Shown: positions 52,622-61,592 of the stretch, piece by piece
Layout of the letters: each line of letters opens with the position of its first letter
Position numbering within the stretch: position 1 is the stretch's first letter
Source: DAIPKP01 sp964539095
GTDB taxonomy: Bacteria > Synergistota > Synergistia > Synergistales > Aminiphilaceae
NCBI GenBank assembly: GCA_964539095.1
Contig: CAZIFL010000001.1
Location: forward strand, 124,001 to 188,000
Length of the DNA: 64,000 nucleotides
Reading direction: 5' to 3'
Notes under the pieces: model-generated
Seen by the model: the letters and a program-made list of their open reading frames with translations, nothing else
Told to the model about the DNA's origin: nothing
Database searches by the model: none
Translations under genes and position numbers: made by a program

Positions 52622-53923
52622 ATGTTGAACAGTCTGCCAAATCTAATTATTGGGCTGGACATCGGTACAAGTAAGGTTGTTGTTGTTGTTGCGGAACGGG
52701 ATGAAACGTCCGCCAATGCTCAGATAATTGGAATTGGCCAAGCTCCATCCCGGGGGATACGAAAAGGGCTTATCGTAAACCTTGAGCAGGCAGTGGAATC
52801 TGTCCGAGCGGCTGCGGCGGACGCAGAAAAAATGGTGGGACTTCCTGTAGAGGCGGTCACCGTAGCCTTTGGAGGCGGGGAGGTACAGAGCATCCACTCC
52901 AAAGGCATGATTGCTCTTGGAAGGGTGCCGAGGCAAACCACCCGGGAAGATATCGAACGGGTTATCGAAGCAGCCAGAACCCAGGTGACGGTAGCCTCAA
53001 ATCAGAGCATCCTCCATACTATTCCGGTCGTCTATTCTATCGACGGACAGCCCGGAATAGACGATCCTTTGGGGATGACGGGAGTTCGTTTGGAAATCGA
53101 GCTTCAGTCGGTAATCATGCCTACTGCGGCGGTGCAGAATGTTGCAACGTGTATAAAAAAGGCAGGGCTTCAGCTTGATGGATTTGTTATAAAACCCCTT
53201 GCCAGCGCTTTGGGCGTGCTAACATCCGAAGAGACCGATGCGGGATCCCTCATGATTGATGTCGGGGGAGGGACTACTGGAATAGCCCTTTATACCGATG
53301 GTAAACCAAAATATCTTTCCGTGATTCCGATAGGAGGAGATCATATTACGAATGATCTTGCCTGTGTTCTTCGGATTCCTCTCAGCAAAGCAGAGGCACT
53401 TAAAAAGGAAGTCTCTCTTGATGAGGACCCCGCGTCCTATGCGGATGAACTTGAATTTGACTCCCGGGGTAAAACGTATGTCTGTACCGTTAAGGATGTC
53501 CTTGACGTGGTTGGATGCCGTTTTGAAGAGCTTACGGAACAGTACATCAAAAAAGAAATTAAAAAGGCAGGGATTCCCATGCTTCCTGCGGGAATTGCTC
53601 TTACGGGGGGAGTCGCGAATACCCCGGGAGTGGAAAATATTTTTGCAGATGCTTTAGATCTTCCTGTCCGTCTTGCTTTCCCCACGGACAACCAAAAACT
53701 TCCTCCTGGGAGAAACGGGCTGGAATATGCGACTGCGACAGGCATTATTCGTTACGTTATCGAAAAAGAAAAAAACCCGATGAAGTATATTGATCAGGAT
53801 CAGGAGATACACCAGGAGATTCTTCTTCCGAAATCAGGGAATCCCAAGAAAAAACCCCGTAAGTCTCCAAATCAGGGAAGTGCGTTAAACACGTTACGGG
53901 ATATCATGAAGGAACTCTTTTAA
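52622..53923 (+). CDS. ftsA: Cell division protein FtsA
   Basis: 433 residues, actin-like ATPase that tethers FtsZ to the membrane. GLDIGTSKVVVVVAE is the phosphate 1 loop, MIDVGGGTTGIALY phosphate 2, and ALTGGVANTPGVE the adenosine motif. A C-terminal helix (TLRDIMKELF) suits the amphipathic membrane anchor. GGGAGAGAGG lies before ATG 52622. Confidence 0.95.
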   Translation: MLNSLPNLIIGLDIGTSKVVVVVAERDETSANAQIIGIGQAPSRGIRKGLIVNLEQAVESVRAAAADAEKMVGLPVEAVTVAFGGGEVQSIHSKGMIALGRVPRQTTREDIERVIEAARTQVTVASNQSILHTIPVVYSIDGQPGIDDPLGMTGVRLEIELQSVIMPTAAVQNVATCIKKAGLQLDGFVIKPLASALGVLTSEETDAGSLMIDVGGGTTGIALYTDGKPKYLSVIPIGGDHITNDLACVLRIPLSKAEALKKEVSLDEDPASYADELEFDSRGKTYVCTVKDVLDVVGCRFEELTEQYIKKEIKKAGIPMLPAGIALTGGVANTPGVENIFADALDLPVRLAFPTDNQKLPPGRNGLEYATATGIIRYVIEKEKNPMKYIDQDQEIHQEILLPKSGNPKKKPRKSPNQGSALNTLRDIMKELF

Positions 53924-54028
53924 AGATTTTTGCCCGTAAGAACTTTCCCGGAGTTTAACAGCAAGACAGGTGAGATTAAAAATAGTCTTTCAAAACCAAA
54001 AAGAAACTTGGGGGATGGAGGTTTCGCT

Positions 54029-55174
54029 ATGCCTGAAATGTTCCAGATCGAAGAACCCACGAGGCAGTTTCGAGAAGTCATAAAAGTGGTCGGTATAGGC
54101 GGAGGAGGTAATAATGCGCTAAACCATATCGTTCGAAGTGGTGTCTCGGGGGTAGAGTTTATTGCCGCCAATACAGACATCGCACATCTTGAACGTTCGG
54201 AAACAAAAAACCGCATCGTTCTTGGGGCTCAGATGACAAAGGGACTTGGAGCGGGGGCTAACCCTGATGTGGGTTTCCAAGCGGCCAAAGAATCTGCCGA
54301 TGAAATAAAGGCTTCCCTAAGCGGAGCAGATATGGTTTTTATTACCGCAGGCATGGGTGGTGGTACCGGTACAGGGGCTTCTCCTGTCATTGCAGAGGTT
54401 GCCAAAGAACAGGGAGCCTTGGTTGTCGCAGTTGTGACCCGTCCTTTTAAATTTGAGGGGAAACGGCGTATTACTCAAGCAAACGAAGGCATTGATCGCC
54501 TTCGTGATAAGGTGGATGCTCTCATCGTAGTTCCCAATGATAAGCTACTGCAGCTTGCCGATAAGACAACCCCTCTTTCAGACACCTTTGCTCTGGCTGA
54601 CGACGTTTTGCGCCAAGCTGTACAGGGTGTTACGGATCTCATCCTACGCCCGGGCCTGGTAAATGTCGATTTCGCAGATGTGAAAACAGTTATGAGTAAT
54701 GCTGGCTCCGCTATTATGGGGATAGGGGAGGGTTCTGGCGAAGATCGCGCCCATATCGCAGCACGAGCATCTATCAATAGCCCCCTTATGGAATCTTCCA
54801 TGACAGGTGCCAAGGGAGTACTTTTTAACGTTACCGGCGGACCAAATATAGGCATTCATGAAATACACCAAGTTGCTCAGATCATCACAGAAGCTGCAGA
54901 TGAGGATGCAAGCATTATCTGGGGTCATGTGCTTGATCCTTCCATGGAAGAGTCTATCATGATTACCGTAATCGCCACGGGTTTCAGCCATCAGTCCTCC
55001 GGATTCAAGCAGACAGGTAGCGTTGCGGATAGAACGCATGGAGGAAAACGTCTGGAGCTTGAAGAGGGCGAGGTGCGTTCTATAACAGATGGGGAGGATC
55101 TCTTTGTTATTAATGGACTTCCCATGGAAGAGATTGACAAGCCTGCCATCCTTCGGCGGAAACAGAGGAACTAA
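54029..55174 (+). CDS. ftsZ: Cell division GTPase FtsZ
   Basis: 381 residues. Tubulin-like: IGGGGNNALNHI at the start, the signature AGMGGGTGTGASPVIAE and the synergy loop NVDFADVKTVM. The C-terminal peptide EEIDKPAILRRKQ is the binding site for FtsA and regulators. ATG 54029 has GGAGGT (54017-54022) six bases upstream; starting at 53930 would add 33 unrelated residues. The 105-base gap after ftsA could hold a promoter, but none is clear. Confidence 0.97.
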   Translation: MPEMFQIEEPTRQFREVIKVVGIGGGGNNALNHIVRSGVSGVEFIAANTDIAHLERSETKNRIVLGAQMTKGLGAGANPDVGFQAAKESADEIKASLSGADMVFITAGMGGGTGTGASPVIAEVAKEQGALVVAVVTRPFKFEGKRRITQANEGIDRLRDKVDALIVVPNDKLLQLADKTTPLSDTFALADDVLRQAVQGVTDLILRPGLVNVDFADVKTVMSNAGSAIMGIGEGSGEDRAHIAARASINSPLMESSMTGAKGVLFNVTGGPNIGIHEIHQVAQIITEAADEDASIIWGHVLDPSMEESIMITVIATGFSHQSSGFKQTGSVADRTHGGKRLELEEGEVRSITDGEDLFVINGLPMEEIDKPAILRRKQRN

Positions 55175-55206
55175 AAAAGAGGTCGAGGTAATCTTTTCCG
55201 AGGGGA

Positions 55207-55377
55207 GTGTCGGATCTGCTTCCCCAGAGAACAGGGCAGCGTATCTCTTTCGTGCCATATGCCTTCGGGACAGAAAACCTCGGCCCTTCGGAAATTTTTG
55301 TAGTCGAAACACAGCTATTGACACGAACATGGTACGGCTACCCGGAGCATCCTGTAGGAGGAATCCGCACTAGTTAA
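55207..55377 (+). CDS. Possible small protein or gene remnant after ftsZ (56 aa)
   Basis: In the 275-base gap after ftsZ, a frame from GTG 55207 to TAA 55375-55377 gives a protein-like sequence, with QRISFVPYAFGTENLGPSE and TRTWYGYPEHPVGG. It has aromatic and glycine spacing typical of folded proteins, unlike the cysteine- and arginine-rich overlapping frame. No good ribosome site precedes the GTG (GAGGGGA is too close). I recognise no family; it may be a short gene, the 3' remnant of a longer one, or chance. Confidence 0.3.
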   Translation: MSDLLPQRTGQRISFVPYAFGTENLGPSEIFVVETQLLTRTWYGYPEHPVGGIRTS

Positions 55378-55389
55378 CGAGAAAAGCCC

Positions 55390-55418
55390 GGGAATCCCTG
55401 TTCTTCAGACGGATTCCC
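55390..55418. repeat. Stem-loop between ftsZ and the SPOR gene
   Basis: GGGAATCC (55390-55397) pairs perfectly with GGATTCCC (55411-55418) around a 13-base loop. No T-run follows, so it may be a processing or weak termination site at the end of the dcw transcript. Confidence 0.4.
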
Positions 55419-55449
55419 CTGGAAAATAAAGAGATTGTGGGAGGAGATT

Positions 55450-56097
55450 ATGGGAACCCGAAGAACACGACGGTATAAGATGAGACGGCCCCTCTTTGCC
55501 TTTGGGCAGCTTATGCTTCCCCTCGTGGGCATCGTTGCCTTGGGGTTGCTCATAGTGGGGGTAAAACTTTTTTTTCTCCCCGGAAAAAGTAGTGAGACAT
55601 CGATTATTCCTCCAGAACAACAAGTAACCTCACAGAAAAAACCAACGGGGGTCTCTCCAAGTGGGAACAGCCCCACCAAAGCTCCTGGATCGGAGAGGCT
55701 TGGGGAGAATCCGTCTGTTTTTGCAACTCCCGAGTCTATGCAAATTGCGGTGCCCGTGGGCAAGAAAGATCCCATCGTCGCATCTCCTCAAAGACCTCAA
55801 GAAGAGAACATCCCGCCTCCCAAAAAACCTACTCCATCGGTATCATCTCCTGTAGTTACCGTTGCAGGAGGCTCTTGGGGGGTACAGGTGGGAGCTTTCA
55901 CACAACAGGAACAAGCTGTAACCCTTATGAGGGAGTTGCAGAAAACCGAAAAAAATGTTCTTGTTACCACGGGTGTTGTCAATGGCAAGACGTATTATAG
56001 GGTTCGTGTCGTCGGAGGGAAAAACAGAGAGGATGCCGAACGGCTTGAGAGAGAACTCCGCCGAAAAGGATATCCCACTCTGGTGGTTCAGATGTAG
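55450..56097 (+). CDS. SPOR-domain membrane protein
   Basis: 215 residues. A short basic start, one membrane segment at about 21-44, a proline/serine-rich linker (about 48-137), then a C-terminal SPOR domain (WGVQVGAFTQQEQAVTLMREL and TYYRVRVVGGKNREDAERL). SPOR domains bind denuded glycan at the septum, so this is probably a division-site protein, in keeping with its place after ftsZ. GGGAGGA precedes ATG 55450. Confidence 0.85.
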   Translation: MGTRRTRRYKMRRPLFAFGQLMLPLVGIVALGLLIVGVKLFFLPGKSSETSIIPPEQQVTSQKKPTGVSPSGNSPTKAPGSERLGENPSVFATPESMQIAVPVGKKDPIVASPQRPQEENIPPPKKPTPSVSSPVVTVAGGSWGVQVGAFTQQEQAVTLMRELQKTEKNVLVTTGVVNGKTYYRVRVVGGKNREDAERLERELRRKGYPTLVVQM

Positions 56098-56174
56098 TAA
56101 CCGTACTCTTTGTGGCTTTCCCGTGAAATACCAACCCAAAATTTTTAACTATTTTGAATAAGGAGAGCCCTCGC

Positions 56175-57413
56175 ATGTCAGAACCTCTCAAATCACTCTC
56201 TTCAAGAAAAAGCGTTTTTTCTCTCGTAAACGAATCTCTCTCTTTTCCCTGGAAGATGGCATCCGAAGATCTTCCTCTTTCCCAAGCCTTCGGAAGACGA
56301 GTTTCTCAGGACGTACCTTCCTCTCTGGACTACCCACCTTTCTCAAGAAGCCTTAGAGATGGATATGCTCTGATGAGTTCGGACATTCAAGGGGTCTCTC
56401 CCTCTTCTCCTGCTTTTCTTACTGTTACAGGTGAAGTCCCCATGGGGGTGGCGGCTCCTAATGAGGGAGGTGTTCCGGGTACAGCAGTTCGCGTCTTTAC
56501 AGGAGGTGAAATACCTCCGAGTTTCGATGGAGTGGTTATGGAAGAAGAGGTTCAGCGAATAGGAAACATCATAGAACTTCGTTCAAGTGCTCCTTCGGGA
56601 AATCATGTTGTCTCCAGGGGAGAGGAAATTCTCCGGGGAGAGCCTATTCTTTGTCGAGGGGAACAGATAAACTTCACAAACTTGGGACTTCTTGCTTCCG
56701 GCGGATATGCTCATATTGCAGTGACACACATACGGGCAGGAATCATAAGCACGGGAGATGAGATCCTCCCAGTTGATACCAGGGAACTTCCCCGGGGTTG
56801 CGTACGGGATGCGAATGGATGGATGCTCCAGGCCCTTTTAAAGGAGTGGGGATGCACGTGTTCCTACTATGGGGTCCTTCCCGATGATTACCCTCGCCTG
56901 GAGGCAGGTTTTTCCAGGGCTCTGGAGGAAAACGACGTTGTCTTTATAAGCGGAGGTTCTTCTGTAAGTACCCGAGATTTTTGTGAAAAGCTTTTTCGAG
57001 AAAACCTTTTCTCCCCGGGACTTCTCGTGCATGGCATCAATATAAAGCCGGGGAAACCTACGCTCATTGCAGGGAACAAAGACCAGAAAAAACTTGCACT
57101 AGGGCTTCCAGGACATCCTTTTTCCTGCATGGTGGTCATGCTTGGGGTAGCGCTTCCCCTGCTGGGAGCTATGTTGGGCTTGCAGAAACCTCCTTCCACA
57201 GTTGTAAAGGCACGCCTTGCTCAAGATTTGTTAGGAAAAACAGGTATAGAGGAGTTTATTCCCTGCACCTTTACTCCTTCTGGAGAGGTACTTCCAAAAC
57301 CATCCCGATCGGGATACATTTCGGCCCTTCAGAGAATGGCTGGATTGGTGGTACTGCAAGAACACGAAGAAACCCTTCGGAAGGGAGATCCCGTGGAGGT
57401 TCTGTTATGGTAA
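56175..57413 (+). CDS. moeA: Molybdopterin molybdenumtransferase MoeA
   Basis: 412 residues. It inserts molybdenum into adenylated molybdopterin. RDGYALMSSD, VRVFTGGEIPPSFDGVVMEE, ISTGDEIL, FISGGSSVSTRD and LGLPGHPFS mark the family domains. AAGGAGAG precedes ATG 56175. A second moeA-like gene follows with a seven-base overlap; such pairs often split Mo and W use or different substrates. Confidence 0.93.
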   Translation: MSEPLKSLSSRKSVFSLVNESLSFPWKMASEDLPLSQAFGRRVSQDVPSSLDYPPFSRSLRDGYALMSSDIQGVSPSSPAFLTVTGEVPMGVAAPNEGGVPGTAVRVFTGGEIPPSFDGVVMEEEVQRIGNIIELRSSAPSGNHVVSRGEEILRGEPILCRGEQINFTNLGLLASGGYAHIAVTHIRAGIISTGDEILPVDTRELPRGCVRDANGWMLQALLKEWGCTCSYYGVLPDDYPRLEAGFSRALEENDVVFISGGSSVSTRDFCEKLFRENLFSPGLLVHGINIKPGKPTLIAGNKDQKKLALGLPGHPFSCMVVMLGVALPLLGAMLGLQKPPSTVVKARLAQDLLGKTGIEEFIPCTFTPSGEVLPKPSRSGYISALQRMAGLVVLQEHEETLRKGDPVEVLLW

Positions 57414-59329
57414 AAACACATAAGTCTCATGTCTCCCTGGAAGAAGCATGGGGACTCATGAGGCATGCCTTTCATGAAGGGCTTTTTTCTCGAAAAAATC
57501 CAGTAGTCTCCCAAAAAAGTCTTGATGCTCCAGGATCTCTCCTGGCTGCCCCAGTGGTGGCAAAAAACAATATCCCTCATTACCATGCCTCCGCAGTCGA
57601 TGGATTTGCCATAAAATCCATGGACTCTCTCGGTGCCACACCGGCAAAACCAAAGGCTCTTGCGCCTTCAAAGTATCAGTGGGTCAATACAGGATCTCCC
57701 GTGGGATCACCTTTCAATACGGTGGTCATGCTGGAGGACATCTCCTATGAAGAGGATGGAGAGACTATCCTCCTCCATAATCCCGTTCACGCATGGGAAC
57801 ATATTCGTACGGTGGGGGAGGATACCTCTAGGGGGAACCTTCTCGGGAGAAAATACGAAAAGGTAACTCCCGAAATGGCGTGTCTCTTTCTTGCCGCAGG
57901 AGTTTCTTCTGTGGACGTTTGTCGCCCTCTTCAGATTACTTTTATTCCTACGGGGGAAGAGCTTCTCTCTGTTGAAGACTCCTTCTCCTCTCCGGTACCT
58001 GCTGGGAAAGTTGTGGACACCAATTCTCTTCTTGTAGAAAAAACTCTTCTTTCATGGGGGATTTCGGTGCATCTCCTCGCTCCGATAAAGGACGAGCCCA
58101 AGGAAATTGAGAACGCCATAAGCGAAAACCTGAATACTTCTGATATTATTCTCATTGGGGCGGGAACTGCTAAGGGGAAGAGAGATCATACCCTGGAAAT
58201 TCTCGAATCCCTGGGAACGGTTCTCTTCCAGGGAGTAAGAACAAAACCTGGACGTCCTGCGATTCTTGGGGGGGTAGAAAACACTCCCGTATTGGGGTTA
58301 CCCGGTTTTCCCATGTCTACTCTGGTGACACTATGGGGAATTCTCTATCCCCTGATAACGCTTATGAACAAAGGGGCCTTTGATGCTCCTGCCCTTTTCG
58401 AAGCCCTTTTCCCCCGGGGGAAGCATGAAGCACTTCTTCTCACCCCTCATGCCTCTTCCAGGGGTGTTTTGGAGTGGCTTCGGGTGCGTACAGTCTCGAT
58501 AGATGGTACGCTCTATGCTCTCCCGCTTCGCTCTGGATCAAGCTCTCTTCGCTCCATGGCGGAAGCTGAAGGAATTGCGGTTCTTCCAGAGGAAACCTAT
58601 GAACTTCAAAAAAATGATCCTCTCACTGTGTGGATAAAAAAAGACTCCCCCGGAAGATCACGAATACTCTATCAGGGATCTAACGACCCCGGGATTGATC
58701 TCATGCAGGGTATTATCACTTCGTATGGGGCAGAGCTTCTCGTACGAGCTTCCGGAAGTCTTGGAGGCCTTGCTGCGCTGAAAAGAAACGAAGCACATCT
58801 TGGAGCTACGCATCTTGTGGATCCCGATTCGGGAGAGTATAACACCCCTTTTATTGTCCAACTTGGACTGGAAGAGATGTTCCGCACCGTTCTCTACTGG
58901 CGTTCTCAGGGTATTATAGTTCCCTCAGGAAATCCTCTGAAAATCCGAACGGTAGAAGATCTTTCCCGGGAGGAGATTACCATCGTCAACCGTCAGATTG
59001 GCACAGGCACGCGATCTCTTCTCGATATGCTTTTAAAAAAGCATCGTATAGCTTCCGATAAAATTCGAGGGTATGAACATCTCTGTTCCGGCCATGTTCA
59101 TGGGGCAGCTATGATTGCAGAAGGAGAGGTGCACGCCATGATTGGCATTAAAGCGGCGGCAGACATTTTCTCTCTCGACTTTATACCCCTTTGCGAAGAA
59201 CCGTTTGAAATTCTTATTCCCCAACGTCACATCTCCCACCCGGGAATCCAGGCATTTTTTAAAGCCACTGAAGATCCCCAGTGGAGAAAAGGAGTGGAAG
59301 AGCTTGGAGGCTACCGATGGAACAACTAA
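57407..59329 (+). CDS. MoeA-like domain fused to a substrate-binding-protein-like domain
   Basis: 640 residues. About 1-405 is a MoeA domain: ASAVDGFAIKSMDS, VNTGSPVGSPFNTVVMLED, IPTGEELL, GAGTAKGKRDHT and LGLPGFPMSTLV. From about 415 a PBP-like domain begins (ILYQGSNDPGIDLMQGII, then GATHLVDPDSGEYNTPF and NRQIGTGTR), of the kind seen with ModE-like regulators, which may sense molybdate, tungstate or a cofactor form. This fusion is known in anaerobes. The start ATG overlaps the moeA stop; the end overlaps moaA by 13 bases. Confidence 0.9.
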   Translation: MVKTHKSHVSLEEAWGLMRHAFHEGLFSRKNPVVSQKSLDAPGSLLAAPVVAKNNIPHYHASAVDGFAIKSMDSLGATPAKPKALAPSKYQWVNTGSPVGSPFNTVVMLEDISYEEDGETILLHNPVHAWEHIRTVGEDTSRGNLLGRKYEKVTPEMACLFLAAGVSSVDVCRPLQITFIPTGEELLSVEDSFSSPVPAGKVVDTNSLLVEKTLLSWGISVHLLAPIKDEPKEIENAISENLNTSDIILIGAGTAKGKRDHTLEILESLGTVLFQGVRTKPGRPAILGGVENTPVLGLPGFPMSTLVTLWGILYPLITLMNKGAFDAPALFEALFPRGKHEALLLTPHASSRGVLEWLRVRTVSIDGTLYALPLRSGSSSLRSMAEAEGIAVLPEETYELQKNDPLTVWIKKDSPGRSRILYQGSNDPGIDLMQGIITSYGAELLVRASGSLGGLAALKRNEAHLGATHLVDPDSGEYNTPFIVQLGLEEMFRTVLYWRSQGIIVPSGNPLKIRTVEDLSREEITIVNRQIGTGTRSLLDMLLKKHRIASDKIRGYEHLCSGHVHGAAMIAEGEVHAMIGIKAAADIFSLDFIPLCEEPFEILIPQRHISHPGIQAFFKATEDPQWRKGVEELGGYRWNN

Positions 59330-60291
59330 CAGATAAAAGGGGGCGGCATATCACCTATGTACGCCTTTCCCTTACCGATCGTTGTAACTACAGGTGTCAG
59401 TACTGTATGCCTGCGGAAGGCATTCCCCTTATGCAACATCAAGAGATACTCCCCTATGAGGATGTGCTCTTTCTTCTTGGCGCCTTTTGGAAGATGGGGA
59501 TCAGAAAAGTTCGTTTTACTGGGGGAGAGGTTTTTGTCCGCAAAGGTTTTATGGACTTTCTCGCTCAGGCTCGGGAGACTCTCGAGGAGATGCACTTTAC
59601 GATTACAACAAACGGGCATTTCCTTGAGGAGCACGCCTCCAAGCTCCGGGAACTTCGCATTTCCGGAGTGAATATAAGCCTTGATACCCTGGACCCCAAC
59701 AAATTTCGCGAGATTACCCGTTGCGGTGACCTTGCCAAGGTCTTGGGAGGAATTGATGCAGCTCGAAGAGAAAATCTTCCTGTAAAAATAAACACAGTCC
59801 TTATGAAGGGATTTAATGATAATGAGATTGGTTCCCTTCTTGCGTTTTCCCGAGAAAAAGGGATAACCCTGCGCTTTATCGAATTTATGCCTCTGGACAA
59901 TGACGTTTGGGGAAAAGACTCCTTCTGCCCTTCGGAGGAGATCTTCAATGTTCTTCCAGATCGCCCTTCCTGGAAGCCCCTCAAAAAAGGCGATCACAGC
60001 GCAGGCCCTGCAGAATATTTTGTCCATGAAAAAACGGGGCAAAAACTGGGTATCATCGCAGCGGTCTCACATCATTTTTGTCATAGCTGTAACCGTCTTC
60101 GGATTACTGCTTCGGGAGAGGTCAAACCCTGTCTTTTCTCAGAAGCTCTTTTTTCGTTAAAAGACGCTCTTTCCTCAAGAAGTTCCGAAGAGGTCTGGCA
60201 TATTATGCATGAAGCTCTTATGGCAAAACCGGAAAGCTGGCAAAATCTTGCGGAGCTTGGACATTGCCACATGTCTTCCATAGGAGGTTAA
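59317..60291 (+). CDS. moaA: GTP 3',8-cyclase MoaA
   Basis: 324 residues, radical SAM enzyme of the first molybdopterin step. The SAM cluster ligands are Cys23, Cys27 and Cys30; the second cluster is in CHSCNRLRITASGEVKPC. The protein ends in Gly-Gly, the tail needed for activity. FTGGEVFVRKG is the SAM-binding GGE motif. ATG 59317 lies seven bases after TTGGAGG. The upstream frame extension is inside the fusion gene. Confidence 0.96.
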   Translation: MEQLTDKRGRHITYVRLSLTDRCNYRCQYCMPAEGIPLMQHQEILPYEDVLFLLGAFWKMGIRKVRFTGGEVFVRKGFMDFLAQARETLEEMHFTITTNGHFLEEHASKLRELRISGVNISLDTLDPNKFREITRCGDLAKVLGGIDAARRENLPVKINTVLMKGFNDNEIGSLLAFSREKGITLRFIEFMPLDNDVWGKDSFCPSEEIFNVLPDRPSWKPLKKGDHSAGPAEYFVHEKTGQKLGIIAAVSHHFCHSCNRLRITASGEVKPCLFSEALFSLKDALSSRSSEEVWHIMHEALMAKPESWQNLAELGHCHMSSIGG

Positions 60292-60295
60292 CAAT

Positions 60296-60802
60296 ATGCC
60301 CTTTACACATCTTGATAGTCAGGGACATCCTCTGATGGTGGATGTCTCGGAAAAAAATAAAAGTCTTCGAGAGGCTCTTGCGGAAGGATGGATAACCTTT
60401 CCAGAGCATCTCTGGAAGATTCTGGAAAACCAGGAAATCCGAAAGGGAGATGTGCTCTCCATAGCAGAAACTGCTGGGATTATGGGGGCCAAAAAAACAC
60501 CGGATCTTATTCCGCTCTGCCATACCATCATCCTCTCAGGGGTTCGTGTGTTTTGCGAAATGCATCCGGATCGACGGGCAGTACGCATTCTGGCTTCCGT
60601 GAAGGCTCAGGAGACCACGGGAGTCGAGATGGAAGCTCTTACAGCCGTTTCCGTGGCAGCTCTTACGGTATATGATATGTGCAAGGGGATTGATAAGGGA
60701 ATGTCCATCGGTCCCATACGCTTGCTTCGAAAATCCGGAGGAAAGAGTGGAACCTATGAATACCATGAAAGCCAAGACGTTCCGAGTTCTGAAAATCCAT
60801 AG
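60296..60802 (+). CDS. moaC: Cyclic pyranopterin monophosphate synthase MoaC
   Basis: 168 residues. It turns the MoaA product into cyclic pyranopterin. The family marks are KTPDLIPLCHTI, VEMEALTAVSVAALTVYDMCK and the closing RLLRKSGGKSG. It starts four bases after moaA with TAGGAGG before it, and overlaps mogA by 47 bases. Confidence 0.96.
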   Translation: MPFTHLDSQGHPLMVDVSEKNKSLREALAEGWITFPEHLWKILENQEIRKGDVLSIAETAGIMGAKKTPDLIPLCHTIILSGVRVFCEMHPDRRAVRILASVKAQETTGVEMEALTAVSVAALTVYDMCKGIDKGMSIGPIRLLRKSGGKSGTYEYHESQDVPSSENP

Positions 60803-61592
60803 CTCCCTAGAGGAAAAATCTCTTCCGAATCTTCATATTCCTGCTCCCCAGGAGGGCAAGAATTCGAGACTTTTTTTCTCCTTTCCTCAAGAAAAAATAC
60901 GCTCTCTTCCCCTGGATATTTTGGGGAGAATCATCCTTTCTCCAGGGGAGATTCCCGAGGCTGGATGGTATATCACCCATGGAAAGGATCACCACTGTTG
61001 GGGAAAGATCACAGGTAGTACATCCCAGGGATTTGAGGCAGAGATTTTTCAAAAGGCTTTCCTGGAGGTCTCCTCGCATCTCCGATTTCTTCCTCCGATC
61101 AAGGGAGCGGTCGTGACCGTGAGCGATAAAGGGAGCAGGGGAGAACGTAGGGATACGTCTGGTCCTGCTTTGAAGCATTTTCTTCGAGAACTTGGAGTTA
61201 CGGTGTTGCAGAGCACCATTCTTCCCGACGAAGCCGCGGAAATTCGGGAAACTCTTTTGGAGTGGACAGAACAGAACCAGTGTCACCTTGTTGTTCTTAC
61301 GGGGGGTACAGGGCTCTCTTCTCGTGATATAACCCCCGAAGTCCTTCTTGAGATAGGAGAAAAAATTATTCCCGGACTTGGGGAGTCTATGCGTCTCAGC
61401 TCTGCTACACACAACCCTCGTTCCATTCTTTCTAGAAGCCTGGGAGTGCTGCGAAAAAAAACACTTCTTATCTGCCTTCCCGGAAGTCGGCGCGGTGCGC
61501 TGGAATGTATCAGCATAGTGGCTCCGGCATTGCGGCATGCGGTGGAAATTGCCCAAGGGTGGGGAGGGGAGTGTGGGCATGAGCACTCATGA
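60756..61592 (+). CDS. mogA: MogA/MoaB-type molybdopterin adenylyltransferase with N-terminal extension
   Basis: 278 residues. The Mog domain starts near residue 115 (AVVTVSDKGSRGERRDTSGP), with TGGTGLSSRDITPE and LPGSRRGALE. It adenylates molybdopterin before metal insertion by MoeA. The first about 112 residues are an extra domain without clear family (DILGRIILSPGEIPEAGWYI); a MOSC-like barrel is possible but not shown. ATG 60756 is chosen, with GGAGG about 14 bases upstream; ATG 60765 is an alternative. Confidence 0.88.
   Translation: MNTMKAKTFRVLKIHSSLEEKSLPNLHIPAPQEGKNSRLFFSFPQEKIRSLPLDILGRIILSPGEIPEAGWYITHGKDHHCWGKITGSTSQGFEAEIFQKAFLEVSSHLRFLPPIKGAVVTVSDKGSRGERRDTSGPALKHFLRELGVTVLQSTILPDEAAEIRETLLEWTEQNQCHLVVLTGGTGLSSRDITPEVLLEIGEKIIPGLGESMRLSSATHNPRSILSRSLGVLRKKTLLICLPGSRRGALECISIVAPALRHAVEIAQGWGGECGHEHS

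Noticed and set aside
55089..55373. 94-codon plus-strand frame overlapping the ftsZ end
   Set aside because: It starts inside ftsZ with no ribosome site, and its sequence is Arg- and Cys-rich; the other frame in this gap is more protein-like.
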